Assembly (NCBI RefSeq): GCF_020991085.1
Contig: NZ_CP087719.1
Coordinates: forward strand, 434,001 to 498,000
Direction of reading: 5' to 3'
DNA length: 64,000 nt
Origin: Roseomonas sp. OT10
GTDB taxonomy: Bacteria; Pseudomonadota; Alphaproteobacteria; Acetobacterales; Acetobacteraceae
Shown here: positions 16,502 through 26,190 of the stretch, one piece after another
Position numbering within the stretch: the stretch's first letter is position 1
Layout: the number at the start of each line of letters is the position of its first letter
Notes under the pieces: generated by a model
Seen by the model: the letters and a program-made list of their open reading frames with translations, nothing else
What the model was told of the DNA's origin: nothing
Databases searched by the model: none
Position numbers and translations under genes: made by a program

Positions 16502-18277
16502 TCAGCCCTCCGCCTCGGCCGGGTCCAGGGTGGCCTCGGCGCCCGTCGTCGCCGCGGCCAGCCACCCCGCGGCTTCGGGCAGGATGTTGCCCGCGTAGAA
16601 GCGGGCGGAGCGCAGGCGTTCCGCGCGGAAGCCGGCCTCGCCCCCTGTCATCGTCTCCGCGGCATGCAGGGCGGCGCGGAACAGCCCATGGCCGCCGATC
16701 ACCACCCCGGCCAGCTCCAGGAAGGGGCCGCTGGCTGCCAGCGGCAGGCGCGGGTCACGCCGCTCCGCCTCGATCAGCCAGGTGACGGCCTGCTCCAGCG
16801 CGCCGATCCCCTTCTCAAGGCTGTCGCGCAGGGCGGGGAAGGGGGCTTCCTCCCGTGCTGCGAGGCGTGGCAGCAGGTCCCGCATCTCCGCCAGCAGGGC
16901 GCCGATGGCCTCGCCCCCGTCGCGCAGCACCTTGCGCCCGACCAGGTCGGCGGCCTGGATGCCCGTCGTGCCCTCGTAGATCGGGGTGATCCGCGCGTCG
17001 CGGTAATGCTGGGCGGCGCCGGTCTCCTCCACGTAGCCCATGCCGCCATGCACCTGCAGCGCGGTGGAGGCGATGCGCACCCCCGTCTCCGTGCACCAGC
17101 CCTTCACCACCGGTGTCAGCAGGTCCACACGCGCCTGGTGCCGGGCGCGGGTGCCCGCGTCGGGATGACGGTGCGCGCCGTCCGCCGCCGCGGCGCAGGC
17201 ATAGGCCAGGGCACGCATCGCCCCGATCCGCGCCTGCATCCCCAGCAGCATGCGGCGCACGTCCGGGTGGCGGGCGATCGGCGCCGCCGCCGGGGAGGCG
17301 TCGCCCACGGCACGCCCCTGGCGCCGCTCCGCCGCATAGGCCAGGGCCTGCTGGCAGGCGCGCTCGGCGATGCCCAGCCCCTCCAGCCCGACCGAGAGGC
17401 GGGCCGCGTTCATCATGGTGAACATGTGGTTCAGGCCGCGATTCGCCTCGCCCACCAGCGTGCCGACCGCGCCCCCGGCATCGCCGAAGGCGAGCACCGC
17501 CGTCGGGCTGCCGTGGATGCCCAGCTTGTGCTCCAGCGAGACGCAGCGCACGTCGTTGCGCGCCCCGGGCGCGCCCGCCGCATCGGGCAGGTATTTCGGC
17601 ACGGCGAAGAGGGAGATGCCCTTCACCCCCGGCGGCGCGTCGGGCAGGCGGGCGAGGACGAGGTGGAGGATGTTGGGCGCCAGCTCGTGGTCGCCGTAGG
17701 TGATGAAGATCTTCTGCCCGGTGATGCGGTAGTGGTCGCCCTCCGGCACGGCGCGGGTGCGCACGGCGGAGAGGTCGGAGCCCGCCTGCGGCTCGGTCAG
17801 GCACATGGTGCCCGTCCACTCGCCCGAGACGAGCTTGGGCAAATAGAGCTGCTTCTGCACCTCCGAGCCGTGGTGCAGGATCGCCTCCGCCGCGCCCTGG
17901 GTCAGCATCGGGCAGAGGCCGAAGGCCATGTTGGCCGCGTGCCACATCTCGCCCACCGCGGCGCCGAGCAGGCTGGGCAGGCCCTGGCCGCCCCATTCCG
18001 GATCGAAGGTCAGCCCGTTCCAGCCGCCCGCGACGAAGGCGTCGTAGGCGTCCTTCCAGCCGGGGGGCGTTACCACCACGCCGTTCTCCAGCCGGGAGCC
18101 CTCGCGGTCGCCCACCGGGTTGAGCGGGGCCAGGACCTCGCCGGCGAAGCGCGCCGCCTCGGTCAGCACCGCCTCCACCAGCTCCGGCCCCGCCTCCTCC
18201 GCGCCCGGCAGGGCGGGGTCGTGCAGCATGTCGAGGAGGAGGCGCATCTCGGCTATGGGCGCCTGATAGTCGGACAT
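16502..18277 (-). CDS. Long-type (DmdC-like) acyl-CoA dehydrogenase
   Basis: A 591-residue acyl-CoA dehydrogenase with the extra C-terminal domain seen in DmdC (3-methylmercaptopropionyl-CoA dehydrogenase) and related long enzymes. Visible: WTGTMCLTEPQAGSDLSAVR, ITGQKIFITYGDHELAPNI, QVHGGMGYVEETGAAQHYRD and ITPIYEGTTGIQAADLVGRK. ATG at 18277 is chosen because GGAGG lies 9 nt upstream; an in-frame ATG at 18286 overlaps that ribosome-binding site. It stands alone, about 250 bp from ackA. A DMSP role should not be assumed: many such paralogues act on fatty acyl-CoAs. Confidence 0.9.
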   Translation of the reverse strand: MSDYQAPIAEMRLLLDMLHDPALPGAEEAGPELVEAVLTEAARFAGEVLAPLNPVGDREGSRLENGVVVTPPGWKDAYDAFVAGGWNGLTFDPEWGGQGLPSLLGAAVGEMWHAANMAFGLCPMLTQGAAEAILHHGSEVQKQLYLPKLVSGEWTGTMCLTEPQAGSDLSAVRTRAVPEGDHYRITGQKIFITYGDHELAPNILHLVLARLPDAPPGVKGISLFAVPKYLPDAAGAPGARNDVRCVSLEHKLGIHGSPTAVLAFGDAGGAVGTLVGEANRGLNHMFTMMNAARLSVGLEGLGIAERACQQALAYAAERRQGRAVGDASPAAAPIARHPDVRRMLLGMQARIGAMRALAYACAAAADGAHRHPDAGTRARHQARVDLLTPVVKGWCTETGVRIASTALQVHGGMGYVEETGAAQHYRDARITPIYEGTTGIQAADLVGRKVLRDGGEAIGALLAEMRDLLPRLAAREEAPFPALRDSLEKGIGALEQAVTWLIEAERRDPRLPLAASGPFLELAGVVIGGHGLFRAALHAAETMTGGEAGFRAERLRSARFYAGNILPEAAGWLAAATTGAEATLDPAEAEG

Positions 18278-18523
18278 CTCCGTCATCCTCCCATGGGTCG
18301 GTCCGTCCCGACCAGCTTGTCGACGCGCTCCAGCCACGCAAGCGCCGGCGCGGGCCTGGACGCATCGCTCTCCCCGCCCGCGCGGATCATCGGCCGTGCT
18401 GCCACCATCGCGTGGTCATGGGGCCCTGCCGAGGACGCGGCAAGGCCCGAGGCAACGGGCAACGGGCGGGCCACGCCGCCGTCGCAGCGGAGGAGGGCGG
18501 CCGACGCCCCGCCCCGTTCCCCC

Positions 18524-19750
18524 TCAGGCCGGGCCGCCCTCTCGACCGGGGCCGGAGGAGGGCTGGTCCATCCTCCCCTGCAGGAGGTGGATGACGTGGC
18601 GGGCGATCATACCTTCCTCGTCCGTCGGGCGGACGAGGACGCGCACCGTCGCGCCCTCGGCGGCGATCTCCGGCCCGTTGGCGGCGTTGCGCGCGGGATC
18701 GAGGCGGATGCCGAGGAACTCCAGCCCCTCGCAGATCCGCGCCCGCAGGTCGCGCGCGTTCTCGCCGATGCCGGCGGTGAAGACCAGCGTGTCGATCCCG
18801 CCCATCGCGGCGGCCAGGGCGCCGATCTCCCGCCGCACGCGATAGGCGTAGTAGCGCAGCGCGGCCGCGGCCTCCGGCGCGCCGGAGGCCTCCAGCTCGC
18901 GCACGTCCTGGCTGATGCCCGACATGCCGCGCAGGCCGGAGCGCTGGTAGAGCAGCTGCCCGACCTCCTCCACGCTCATCCCCTCGCTCGTCATCAGGTG
19001 CAGCAGCACGCCCGGGTCGATCTGGCCGCAGCGCGTGCCCATCGGCACCCCGTCCAGCGCGGTGAAGCCCATGGTGCTGTCCACGCTGCGCCCGTCGCGG
19101 ATGGCGCAGAGCGAGGAACCGTTGCCCAGATGCGCCACCACCGTGCGGCCCGGGTCCTCCCCGGCCAGGGAGGCGGCGATGTATTCGTAGGACAGGCCGT
19201 GGAAGCCGTAGCGGCGGATGCCGCGCCCGTAGAACTCCGGCGGCAGGGCGAAGGTGTCCGCCTCCCAGGCATGGCTGCGGTGGAAGGCGGTGTCGAAGCA
19301 GGCGACCTGCGGCACGCCGGGGAAGCGGCGCCGGGCCGCCTCGATGCCGGCGAGGTTGTGCGGCTGGTGCAGCGGCGCGAGGTCGCGCAGCGCGTCGAGC
19401 TTCCGCGCCACCGACGCATCCACCACGACCGGCGCGGTGAATTCGGTGCCGCCATGCACCACCCGGTGGCCGATGCCGACGATGACGCGGTTGGCGATGG
19501 CGGGCTCGATCCCCTCCATGATCCGCGCCAGCGCGGCGACATGGTCGGCGACGTCCGGCCCGGCCCAGCGCTGGTCCGCCAGGACGACGCGCCGGCGATC
19601 CCGCGCGAAGAGGTGCGGCGAGGCGCCGATCCCCTCCATCTGGCCGTCCAGCCGCGTCTCCGGCTCGCCCTCCACCACCTCGAACAGCTCGAACTTGATG
19701 GAGGAGGAGCCGGCGTTGAGGACCAGGACGGCCTTGCCCTCGACGTTCAC
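18524..19750 (-). CDS. ackA: Acetate kinase
   Basis: Converts acetyl phosphate and ADP to acetate and ATP, and the reverse. The 408-residue product shows VLVLNAGSSSIKFELFE at the N-terminus, HRVVHGG, RRYGFHGLSYEYIA, VVAHLGNGSSLCAIRDG and DTLVFTAGIGENA, the ASKHA-fold phosphate and adenosine motifs. It starts with GTG at 19750, whose last two bases begin the TGA of the upstream MaoC-Pta gene, a 4-bp overlap that suggests translational coupling. It is the last gene of the fabI-side cluster on this strand. Confidence 0.96.
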   Translation of the reverse strand: MNVEGKAVLVLNAGSSSIKFELFEVVEGEPETRLDGQMEGIGASPHLFARDRRRVVLADQRWAGPDVADHVAALARIMEGIEPAIANRVIVGIGHRVVHGGTEFTAPVVVDASVARKLDALRDLAPLHQPHNLAGIEAARRRFPGVPQVACFDTAFHRSHAWEADTFALPPEFYGRGIRRYGFHGLSYEYIAASLAGEDPGRTVVAHLGNGSSLCAIRDGRSVDSTMGFTALDGVPMGTRCGQIDPGVLLHLMTSEGMSVEEVGQLLYQRSGLRGMSGISQDVRELEASGAPEAAAALRYYAYRVRREIGALAAAMGGIDTLVFTAGIGENARDLRARICEGLEFLGIRLDPARNAANGPEIAAEGATVRVLVRPTDEEGMIARHVIHLLQGRMDQPSSGPGREGGPA

Positions 19751-21162
19751 GGCGAGCCCCCCTGCACCAGCGAGGCCCTGGTCCGGGTCCAGTGCGCGTA
19801 GAGCACCGCCAGCGCGGCGGAGGCGAGGCGGGCCTGGGCGTCGTCCGCCCGGCTGGTCAGCATCACCGGCACCGACGCGCCGACCACCAGCCCGCCCGTC
19901 TCCGCATGGGAGAGGAAGACGAGCTGCTTGGCCAGCATGTTGCCGGCCTCCAGGTTCGGCGCGATCAGCACGTCCGCGCGCCCCGCGACGGAGGAGTGCA
20001 GCCCCTTGGTCTTGGCCGCCTCCAGGTCCACGGCGTTGTCCATCGCCAGCGGCCCGTCCACCAGCCCGCCGGTGATCTGGCCGCGATCGGCCATCTTGGA
20101 GAGGATCGCGGCATCCAGGCTGGAGGGGATGGCGGGGTTCACCGTCTCCACCGCCGAAAGCACGCCGACCCGCGGCTGGGCGATGCCGATCGCATGCGCC
20201 AGGTCGATGGCGTTCTGCACGATGTCCGTCTTGGTCTTCAGGTCGGGCAGGATGTTGATCGCCGCGTCGGAGATCAGCATCAGCTCCTCCCGCCCGGCCA
20301 CGTCCAGCACGAAGACGTGGCTGATCCGGCGCCCGGCGCGCAGCCCGCCCTCGGCCTTGGTGACATGGGTCAGCAGCTCGTCCGAATGGAGGTTGCCCTT
20401 CATCACCGCCCCGGCCGTCCCCTCGTGCACCATGGCGACGGCGCGCGCCGCGGCCTGGTGGGCGGGGACGTCGACGAGGGTGGCGCCGTCCAGGTCCCAG
20501 CCGATCTCGGCGGCCTCGGCCCGGATCGCCGCCTCCGGCCCGACCAGCAGCGGCACGATCAATCCGTGCCGCGCCGCCTCCCAGGCGCCGCCCAGGGCGT
20601 TGCCGTCGGTCGGGCAGACCACCGCGGTCGGCAGCGCGGGGGCGCCGCGGCAGGCCTCGAGCAGGCGGTTGAGCTTGCCCCCCTTGGTCAGCGCCAGCTC
20701 CGGCAGGTAGACGCCGTCCGTGGTCATGCTGATGGCGGGCGGCAGCACCTCGGCCACGCCGTCGGCGATCAGCGCCCCGTCGCCGATCCGCGTCAGGCGG
20801 CAGTCCAGCGCCACCGTCCCGTCCGCGCGCTTCTCCCGCACGGTGACGCGGCTCTCCACCTCGTCGCCGACATGCAGGCGGCCGTGGAAGCGCAGCGTCT
20901 GGCCGAGGTAGAGCGTCCCCGGGCCGGGCAGGCTGTTGCCCAGCACGCCGGAGAAGAGCGAGCCGCCCCACATGGCCGGGGCGACCGGGGCCTGCCCGGC
21001 CTCCTGCTCGGCCTCGCCGGGGATGTGCAGCGGGTTCACGTTGCCCGAGGCATGCGCGAAGACGACCAGGTCGTTGATCGTGCAGACTCGCCGCGCGGCG
21101 GCGGTGTCGCCGACGGCGATCTGGTCCGCGGTGCGTCCGACCAGGGGCGGGTGCATCTGCAT
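19747..21162 (-). CDS. MaoC-phosphate acetyltransferase fusion (bifunctional enoyl-CoA hydratase/Pta)
   Basis: Residues 1-150 form a MaoC-type hot-dog hydratase domain (INDLVVFAHASGNVNPLHI, then GTLYLGQTLRFHGRLHVGDEV). Residues about 165-471 form a phosphate acetyl/butyryl transferase domain (HEGTAGAVMKGNLHSDELLT, ISDAAINILPDLKTKTDIV). Such fusions are annotated as bifunctional enoyl-CoA hydratase/phosphate acetyltransferase in many alphaproteobacteria and sit beside ackA and fabI, as here. The Pta part would make acetyl phosphate for AckA. Start codons at 21162 and 21156 are both possible. The 21163-21445 gap shows no gene. Confidence 0.92.
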   Translation of the reverse strand: MQMHPPLVGRTADQIAVGDTAAARRVCTINDLVVFAHASGNVNPLHIPGEAEQEAGQAPVAPAMWGGSLFSGVLGNSLPGPGTLYLGQTLRFHGRLHVGDEVESRVTVREKRADGTVALDCRLTRIGDGALIADGVAEVLPPAISMTTDGVYLPELALTKGGKLNRLLEACRGAPALPTAVVCPTDGNALGGAWEAARHGLIVPLLVGPEAAIRAEAAEIGWDLDGATLVDVPAHQAAARAVAMVHEGTAGAVMKGNLHSDELLTHVTKAEGGLRAGRRISHVFVLDVAGREELMLISDAAINILPDLKTKTDIVQNAIDLAHAIGIAQPRVGVLSAVETVNPAIPSSLDAAILSKMADRGQITGGLVDGPLAMDNAVDLEAAKTKGLHSSVAGRADVLIAPNLEAGNMLAKQLVFLSHAETGGLVVGASVPVMLTSRADDAQARLASAALAVLYAHWTRTRASLVQGGSP

Positions 21163-21445
21163 GGGCTCGATCCTTATCAGGGCCGGTCGGCGAAACGCGG
21201 GGCCGTCACCTCGTCCGGCACGATCCTGGACCCGCCGCGCGCCGCATGGCGATCGCCCTGCGGTTCGCGGAGGCCGGCTCCCGCGACCCGCCCGTGCCGG
21301 GCATGATCCTGCCGGGAACCATCCGGTCCGTCAGCCGCCCCCGCGCATCCGCCTGCCACGCGGCGCCGTCATGTCCGGGGGGCCGTCGCGGGGGGCAGGC
21401 GGGGCGATGCGCGACGGGGAGGGCCTGGCGCATGGGAGGCCCGCC

Positions 21446-22273
21446 TCAGGCCATGATGTGCAGGCCGCCGTCGACGTAAATCGTGTCGCCGGTCATGCCC
21501 GAGGATGCGCCGCCGACCAGGAAGGCGCAGACGCGGCCGACCTCGGCGATGTCCACCAGCCGCCCCTGCGGGGCGCGGGACCGGGCCATGTCGATCAGCT
21601 CGTCGAAATGCGCGATGCCGCTCGCCGCGCGCGTCTTCAGCGGGCCGGGGGACATGGCGAAGACGCGGATGCCCTTGCCGCCCAGCTCGCTCGCGGCGTA
21701 GCGGACGGAGGCTTCCAGCGCCGCCTTCACCGGCCCCATCATGTTGTAGTTGTCCACCACCCTGTCGGCGCCGTGGTAGCTCATCGTCACCAGCACGCCG
21801 CCCTCCGTCATCAGCGGCTCGGCCAGCTTCGCCATGCGCAGGAAGGACCAGCAGGAGACCCGCATCGCCTGGGTGAAACCCTCGGCCGAGACGTCCACCA
21901 CGCGGCCGTGCAGGTCCTCGCGCGGGGCGAAGGCGATGGAGTGGATCACGAAGTCCAGCCGGCCCCATTCCGCGGCGATCCGCCCGAACACCGCTTCCAG
22001 CTGGCCCGGCTGCTCCACGTCCAGCGGCAGGACCAGGGAGGCCCCGACCTGCTCGGCCAGCGGGCGGACGAAGCGTTCCGCCCGGTCGTTCAGGTAGGTG
22101 ACGGCCAGCTCGGCGCCGAAGGCGCGGAGCTTGGCGGCGCAGCCGAAGGCGATGGAGTCCGCGTTCGCCACCCCCACCACCAGCCCGCGGCGGCCCTTCA
22201 GCATGTCGCCGACGCGGTCGTCCGGGTCCCAGACGCGCGGCAGGGGATCATGCGTCCCGGAAAGCTCCGTCAT
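21446..22273 (-). CDS. fabI: Enoyl-[acyl-carrier-protein] reductase (NADH), FabI type
   Basis: Last step of fatty-acid elongation; short-chain dehydrogenase fold, 275 residues. The cofactor motif is GRRGLVVGVANADSIAFGCA and the catalytic pair is in YNMMGPVK (Tyr-x6-Lys). It ends GDTIYVDGGLHIMA. The ATG at 22273 is preceded by low-complexity sequence, and the open upstream frame is not expected to be coding. Its gene lies upstream of the MaoC-Pta and ackA genes in the same direction order (fabI is promoter-proximal only if 21163-21445 has its own signals), so the three may or may not be one transcript. Sensitivity to FabI inhibitors cannot be judged. Confidence 0.95.
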   Translation of the reverse strand: MTELSGTHDPLPRVWDPDDRVGDMLKGRRGLVVGVANADSIAFGCAAKLRAFGAELAVTYLNDRAERFVRPLAEQVGASLVLPLDVEQPGQLEAVFGRIAAEWGRLDFVIHSIAFAPREDLHGRVVDVSAEGFTQAMRVSCWSFLRMAKLAEPLMTEGGVLVTMSYHGADRVVDNYNMMGPVKAALEASVRYAASELGGKGIRVFAMSPGPLKTRAASGIAHFDELIDMARSRAPQGRLVDIAEVGRVCAFLVGGASSGMTGDTIYVDGGLHIMA

Positions 22274-22574
22274 GCCCCGACTCCCGTGATGGCGAGCAGT
22301 CCTGCCTGTCGCCCAGTGGGCCTGCGTTGCGAGGGCATGACAAGGGCATGGTCGCCCCGTGGAGGCGCCGGGAGTCCGGCCCCCACCCCGCGCGGGTTCC
22401 GTCAGGCCGCGCCCGGCCGGCATGTCTCCGCCATGGACGCGCCGGCCCATGATCGGGCGCGCGGGCCCCCGTGCCTGCCGGGGGCGGCCGCCGTCCCGCG
22501 GCCTCCTTGCGGGGCCGCGAGGGGCAGCGGACCCGCTGCCTCCACCCTTGCCCCACAGGATAAGGCAGGCCCCG
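22274..22574. other. 301-bp intergenic stretch with no gene seen
   Basis: GC-rich sequence between fabI (upstream side) and the hydratase gene stop. No conserved frame or strong hairpin was seen. It may carry the fabI promoter. Confidence 0.4.
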
Positions 22575-23462
22575 CTACCAGCGCGCCATCGCCGTCATGG
22601 TGGTGTGGCCCGCCGCGTCCGCCGTCCAGAGGTCGAGCCCTCCTTCCGCCTCCGCCGCGTTGACGCTGAACGCCGCGCCGTCGAAGAGCGGGCGCACGCC
22701 GCGGAACTCGAAGCGCCGGGGCGGCTGGCCGCCCTTCGCCTCGGCCGCCAGCTCCACGAGGAGGGTGGCCTGGAGCGGGCCATGGACCACGAGGCCCGGA
22801 TAGCCCTCCTCCTCGATGCAATAGGCGCGGTCGTAATGGATGCGGTGGCCGTTGAAGGTCAGCGCGGAGTATCGGAACAGCAGGACGGGGTCGGCCTGGA
22901 CCACGCGCCGCCATTGCGGCACGCGCGCCTCCGGCGCGGCCCGGCGCGCCGGGGAGGTCGCCGGGGAGGCCGCCGGGGGGGCAGCCGGGGCGCGGTCCAT
23001 GTCCCGGTAGACGATGTCGTGCCGCTCCTCCAGCGCCAGGCCGCGCGGGGAGAGGATCCGGTGCTCCACGGTGACGAAGCAGAGCCGGCCGGTGCGGCCC
23101 TCCTTCACGGACAGGTCGACGATCCGCGATTCCCGCTCGACCACGTCGCCCACAAGGAGCGGATGGTGGAAGACCAGCGCGCCGCCCGCCCACATGCGGC
23201 GCGGCAGCGGCACGGGGGGCAGGAAGCCGCCGCGCGCCGGGTGGCCGTCCGGCCCCAGGCCGGACATGGCGACCGTGGGCGGGGCGAGGCACCAATGGGC
23301 GGTGGCCGGCGCGGCCTCGCCGTCGGCGGGCAGGGCCGCATCCCCGTCGAGCGTCGCCCGCAGCCCCTGCACCAGCCGGGGCGTCAGCGTGTCCGTGGCC
23401 CGTTCGCCCCGCCCGACCCAGCCGCGGAGGTGGTCGATGTCGAGGGCCGTCTCAGCGCCCAT
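22575..23462 (-). CDS. MaoC/HTD2-like acyl-CoA hydratase, candidate itaconyl/mesaconyl-C4-CoA hydratase
   Basis: A 295-residue double-hot-dog hydratase. The first half has the FAS1/HTD2-like region PLPRRMWAGGALVFHHPLLVGD and the second half the catalytic hot-dog motif LTFNGHRIHYDRAY with His and Asp. Such proteins hydrate mesaconyl-C4-CoA (3-hydroxypropionate cycle) or itaconyl-CoA (Ich/RipB). Its gene overlaps the CoA-transferase gene by 11 bp and follows an acyl-CoA dehydrogenase gene, with a CitE-like lyase gene divergent nearby. That combination matches the Ict-Ich-Ccl itaconate pathway of Pseudomonas, hence the call. Substrate assignment is inference. Confidence 0.8.
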   Translation of the reverse strand: MGAETALDIDHLRGWVGRGERATDTLTPRLVQGLRATLDGDAALPADGEAAPATAHWCLAPPTVAMSGLGPDGHPARGGFLPPVPLPRRMWAGGALVFHHPLLVGDVVERESRIVDLSVKEGRTGRLCFVTVEHRILSPRGLALEERHDIVYRDMDRAPAAPPAASPATSPARRAAPEARVPQWRRVVQADPVLLFRYSALTFNGHRIHYDRAYCIEEEGYPGLVVHGPLQATLLVELAAEAKGGQPPRRFEFRGVRPLFDGAAFSVNAAEAEGGLDLWTADAAGHTTMTAMARW

Positions 23463-24618
23463 GGTCCGCCCCCTTGCCGGCCGGTGGCGCGGCGGAAAAC
23501 TCGGCCCGTATCCCCGCCGTATGCTGCCCGAGGGCAGGGACGGGCCCCAGCGCGCGCTCGCCGTCGCTGAAGCGGGCCGGCGGCGCGGCGGCCTGGACGG
23601 GACCGCCGGGCGTCTCCAGCGTCACCCGGCGCAGCGCGGGGTGGCGGGCGAAGGCGGCGACGTCGTTGACGAAGCCATAGGCGGTCTTCGCCTCGCCCAG
23701 CCGGGCGGCGCATTCCGCCCGTGTCAGCGCCGCGAAGGCCCGGGCGATATGGGCGTCCACCATGGGGCGGTGCGCCACCCGCTCGACGTTGCTGCGGAAG
23801 CCCTCCCGCTGCGGCAGGTCGGGCTCGCCGAGGAAGCGGGCGCAGAAATCCTTCCACTCCCGCTCGTTCTGGATGGAGATGAGGACCTGCGCCCCATCGG
23901 CCGTGTCGAAGGCGCCGTAGGGGCAGATGGAGGGGTGGGCGAGGCCGACGCGGGCGGGAGCCTTGCCCGTGCCCTCGTAGTAGAGCAGCGGCACGTTCAT
24001 CCAGTCCGCCATGCCGTCGAAGAGGGAGACGGCGATCCCCTTGCCCCGGCCGGTGACGCCGCGCTCGATCAGCGCCTCCAGCACGGCGGCATGGGCGGTC
24101 ATGCCGCAGCCGATGTCGCAGACGGAGACGCCGACGCGGCCCGGCCCCTCGGCGCGGCCGGTCACGCTCGCCAGCCCGCTCTCGGCCTGCACCAACAGGT
24201 CGTAGGCCTTCATCGACGCGTACTCGCCCGTCTCGCCATAGCCGGAGATGTCCACGGTGATCAGGCGGGGATGGGCCGCGCGCAGCGCCTCGCTGCCGAA
24301 GCCCGCCCGCGCGGCGGCGCCGGGGGCGAGGTTCTGCAGGAAGACGTCGGCCTTCGCGATCAGCCGGTGCAGCAGGGCGAGGTCGTCCGGCTGCTTGATG
24401 TCGAGGACCAGGCTCTCCTTGCCGCGGTTCAGCCAGACGAAGTAGCTGGAGGAGCCTTGGGCGGCGGCGTCGTAGCCGCGCGCGAAGTCGCCCTCCGCGC
24501 GCTCGATCTTGATGACGCGCGCGCCCGCATCGGCGAGCTTCGCCGAGCAGAGCGGCGCCGCTACCGCCTGCTCCATGGCGACGACGAGGAGGCCGGCGAG
24601 GGGCCTGGAGCCGGGCAT
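23452..24618 (-). CDS. Class III CoA-transferase, candidate itaconate/mesaconate CoA-transferase
   Basis: CaiB/BaiF family protein of 388 residues. It opens LAGLLVVAMEQAVAAPLCSA and ADAGARVIKIERAEGDFARG, has WLNRGKESLVLDIKQPDDLA and the catalytic Asp in VSVCDIGCGMTAHAAVLEAL. Residues such as YFVWLNRGKESLVLDIK and LLYYEGTGKAPARVGLAHPS recall the succinyl-CoA-dependent dicarboxylate CoA-transferases (Mct/Ict/SmtB-like). The ATG at 24618 overlaps the upstream dehydrogenase stop by one base (TGATG), and its own end overlaps the hydratase start. In the proposed pathway it would activate itaconate or mesaconate. Confidence 0.85.
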   Translation of the reverse strand: MPGSRPLAGLLVVAMEQAVAAPLCSAKLADAGARVIKIERAEGDFARGYDAAAQGSSSYFVWLNRGKESLVLDIKQPDDLALLHRLIAKADVFLQNLAPGAAARAGFGSEALRAAHPRLITVDISGYGETGEYASMKAYDLLVQAESGLASVTGRAEGPGRVGVSVCDIGCGMTAHAAVLEALIERGVTGRGKGIAVSLFDGMADWMNVPLLYYEGTGKAPARVGLAHPSICPYGAFDTADGAQVLISIQNEREWKDFCARFLGEPDLPQREGFRSNVERVAHRPMVDAHIARAFAALTRAECAARLGEAKTAYGFVNDVAAFARHPALRRVTLETPGGPVQAAAPPARFSDGERALGPVPALGQHTAGIRAEFSAAPPAGKGADHGR

Positions 24619-25778
24619 CAGAAGCTCCGCGGCAGGCCGAGGATGTGCTCGGCGACGTAGGAGAGGATCAGGTTCGTGCTGATCGGCGCCACCTGGTAGA
24701 GCCGCGTCTCGCGGAACTTGCGCTCCACGTCGTATTCGTTGGCGAAGCCGAAGCCGCCGTGGAACTGGAGGCAGGCGTTCGCCGCCTCCCAGCTCGCCTT
24801 GGCGGCCAGGTACTTGGCCATGTTGGCCTGCGCGCCGCAGGGCAGCCCGGCGTCGAACAGGCGGCAGGCCTCGAAGCGCATCAGGTTGGCGGCCTCGATC
24901 TCGATGTAGCTCTCGGCGATCGGGAACTGCACGCCCTGGTTCTGGCCGATGGGGCGGCCGAAGACGACGCGCTCCTTCACGTAGGGCACGACCTTGTCGA
25001 CGAACCAGTAGCCGTCGCCGATGCACTCCGCCGCGATCAGCGTGCGCTCCGCGTTCAGCCCGTCCAGGATGTACTTGAAGCCCTTGCCTTCCTCGCCGAT
25101 CAGGTTCTCGGCCGGGATCTCGAGGTTGTCGAAGAACAGCTCGTTGGTCTCGTGGTTCACCATGTTCTCGATCGGGCGCACCGTCATGCCCTTGCCGATC
25201 GCGTCGCGCAGGTCGACGAGGAAGATCGACATCCCCTCGGACTTCTTCTTCACCTCGGCCAGCGGCGTGGTGCGGGCGAGGAGGATCATCAGCTCGGAAT
25301 GCTGGATGCGCGAGATCCAGACCTTCTGGCCGTTCACCACGTAGCGGTCGCCCTGGCGGACGGCGGTGGTCTTGATCTTCGTCGTGTCCGTGCCGGTGGT
25401 GGGCTCGGTCACGCCCATGGATTGCAGGCGCAGCTCGCCGGTCGCGATCCTGGGCAGGTAGCGCGCCTTCTGCTCGGCCGAGCCGTGCCGCAGCAGCGTG
25501 CCCATGTTGTACATCTGGCCGTGGCAGGCGCCGGAATTGCCGCCGGAGCGGTTGATCTCCTCCATGATGATGGAGGCTTCCGTCAGGCCCAGCCCGGAGC
25601 CGCCATACTCCTCGGGGATGAGGGCGGCGAGCCAGCCGGCCTTGGTCAACGCATCCACGAAGGCTTCCGGGTAGCCGCGCTCCGCGTCGATCTTGCGGTG
25701 GTACTCGTCCGGGAACTCGGCGCAGAGGGCGCGGACGGCGTCGCGCAGCTCCTGGTACTCGTCGGGCTGGGTGTGCAT
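24618..25778 (-). CDS. Acyl-CoA dehydrogenase, first gene of the itaconate-like operon
   Basis: A 386-residue FAD-dependent acyl-CoA dehydrogenase. Visible motifs: MGVTEPTTGTDTTKIKTTAV, YVVNGQKVWISRIQHSELM, VKERVVFGRPIGQNQGVQ and LQFHGGFGFANEYDVERKFR. The Thr-rich loop TEPTTGTDT replaces the more usual TEPxAGSD. PA0879, an acyl-CoA dehydrogenase, lies in the P. aeruginosa itaconate locus, so its presence here fits. It is the promoter-proximal gene of a tightly overlapping three-gene operon; ATG at 25778 follows the GGAGTCCCCCCC stretch (minus strand). Confidence 0.92.
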   Translation of the reverse strand: MHTQPDEYQELRDAVRALCAEFPDEYHRKIDAERGYPEAFVDALTKAGWLAALIPEEYGGSGLGLTEASIIMEEINRSGGNSGACHGQMYNMGTLLRHGSAEQKARYLPRIATGELRLQSMGVTEPTTGTDTTKIKTTAVRQGDRYVVNGQKVWISRIQHSELMILLARTTPLAEVKKKSEGMSIFLVDLRDAIGKGMTVRPIENMVNHETNELFFDNLEIPAENLIGEEGKGFKYILDGLNAERTLIAAECIGDGYWFVDKVVPYVKERVVFGRPIGQNQGVQFPIAESYIEIEAANLMRFEACRLFDAGLPCGAQANMAKYLAAKASWEAANACLQFHGGFGFANEYDVERKFRETRLYQVAPISTNLILSYVAEHILGLPRSF

Positions 25779-26190
25779 GGGGGGGACTCCTCGGACGGCT
25801 CCATGGGCGATGGCGTGTTGCGTCCGGCACGGGACCGCGCGCCGCCTCGTCGGACGCGAGGGTCGTGGAGGACCGCATTCCCGCCGGTGGCCCGGGTGTT
25901 CCCGCTCTTATGGCGGCAGGCCGGCCCTGTGCGAACCTTCAATCTTTCTCGACCACCTATGCCGGATTTTTCATGCCCGTGCGGCGCTGCCCGTCCCGCA
26001 CCCCCTCCCGGGCCATGGTGGCGACCGCCCCGCCCGGCGCCTGCCCGCAGCGCCGCGCCGCCATCGGGGCCGGCCGCCCCCGGGGGTGGGCGAGGAGCGG
26101 CTTGCGCGACCGCTGAGAGTCCACGATGGGGAGGATGCGCCGGGCAGGCGCCAGCCGGGGCCGCCCGGACATCGAACAGGAGAAGGCCGC
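25779..26190. promoter_or_regulatory. 412-bp divergent promoter region of the itaconate-like genes
   Basis: It separates the dehydrogenase operon (minus) from the CitE-like gene (plus). The patch 25925-25975 is clearly AT-richer than its surroundings (CTTCAATCTTTCTCG, GGATTTTTCATG) and is the likely place for promoters or an operator. No coding frame is convincing. No clear inverted repeat was found by eye. Confidence 0.35.

Noticed and set aside
21172-21180. CCTTATCAG upstream of the MaoC-Pta gene, resembling half-sites of the MarR palindrome
   Set aside because: The half-sites are in the wrong order and touch each other, so it is not the ATCAGG-N3-CCTTAT operator.
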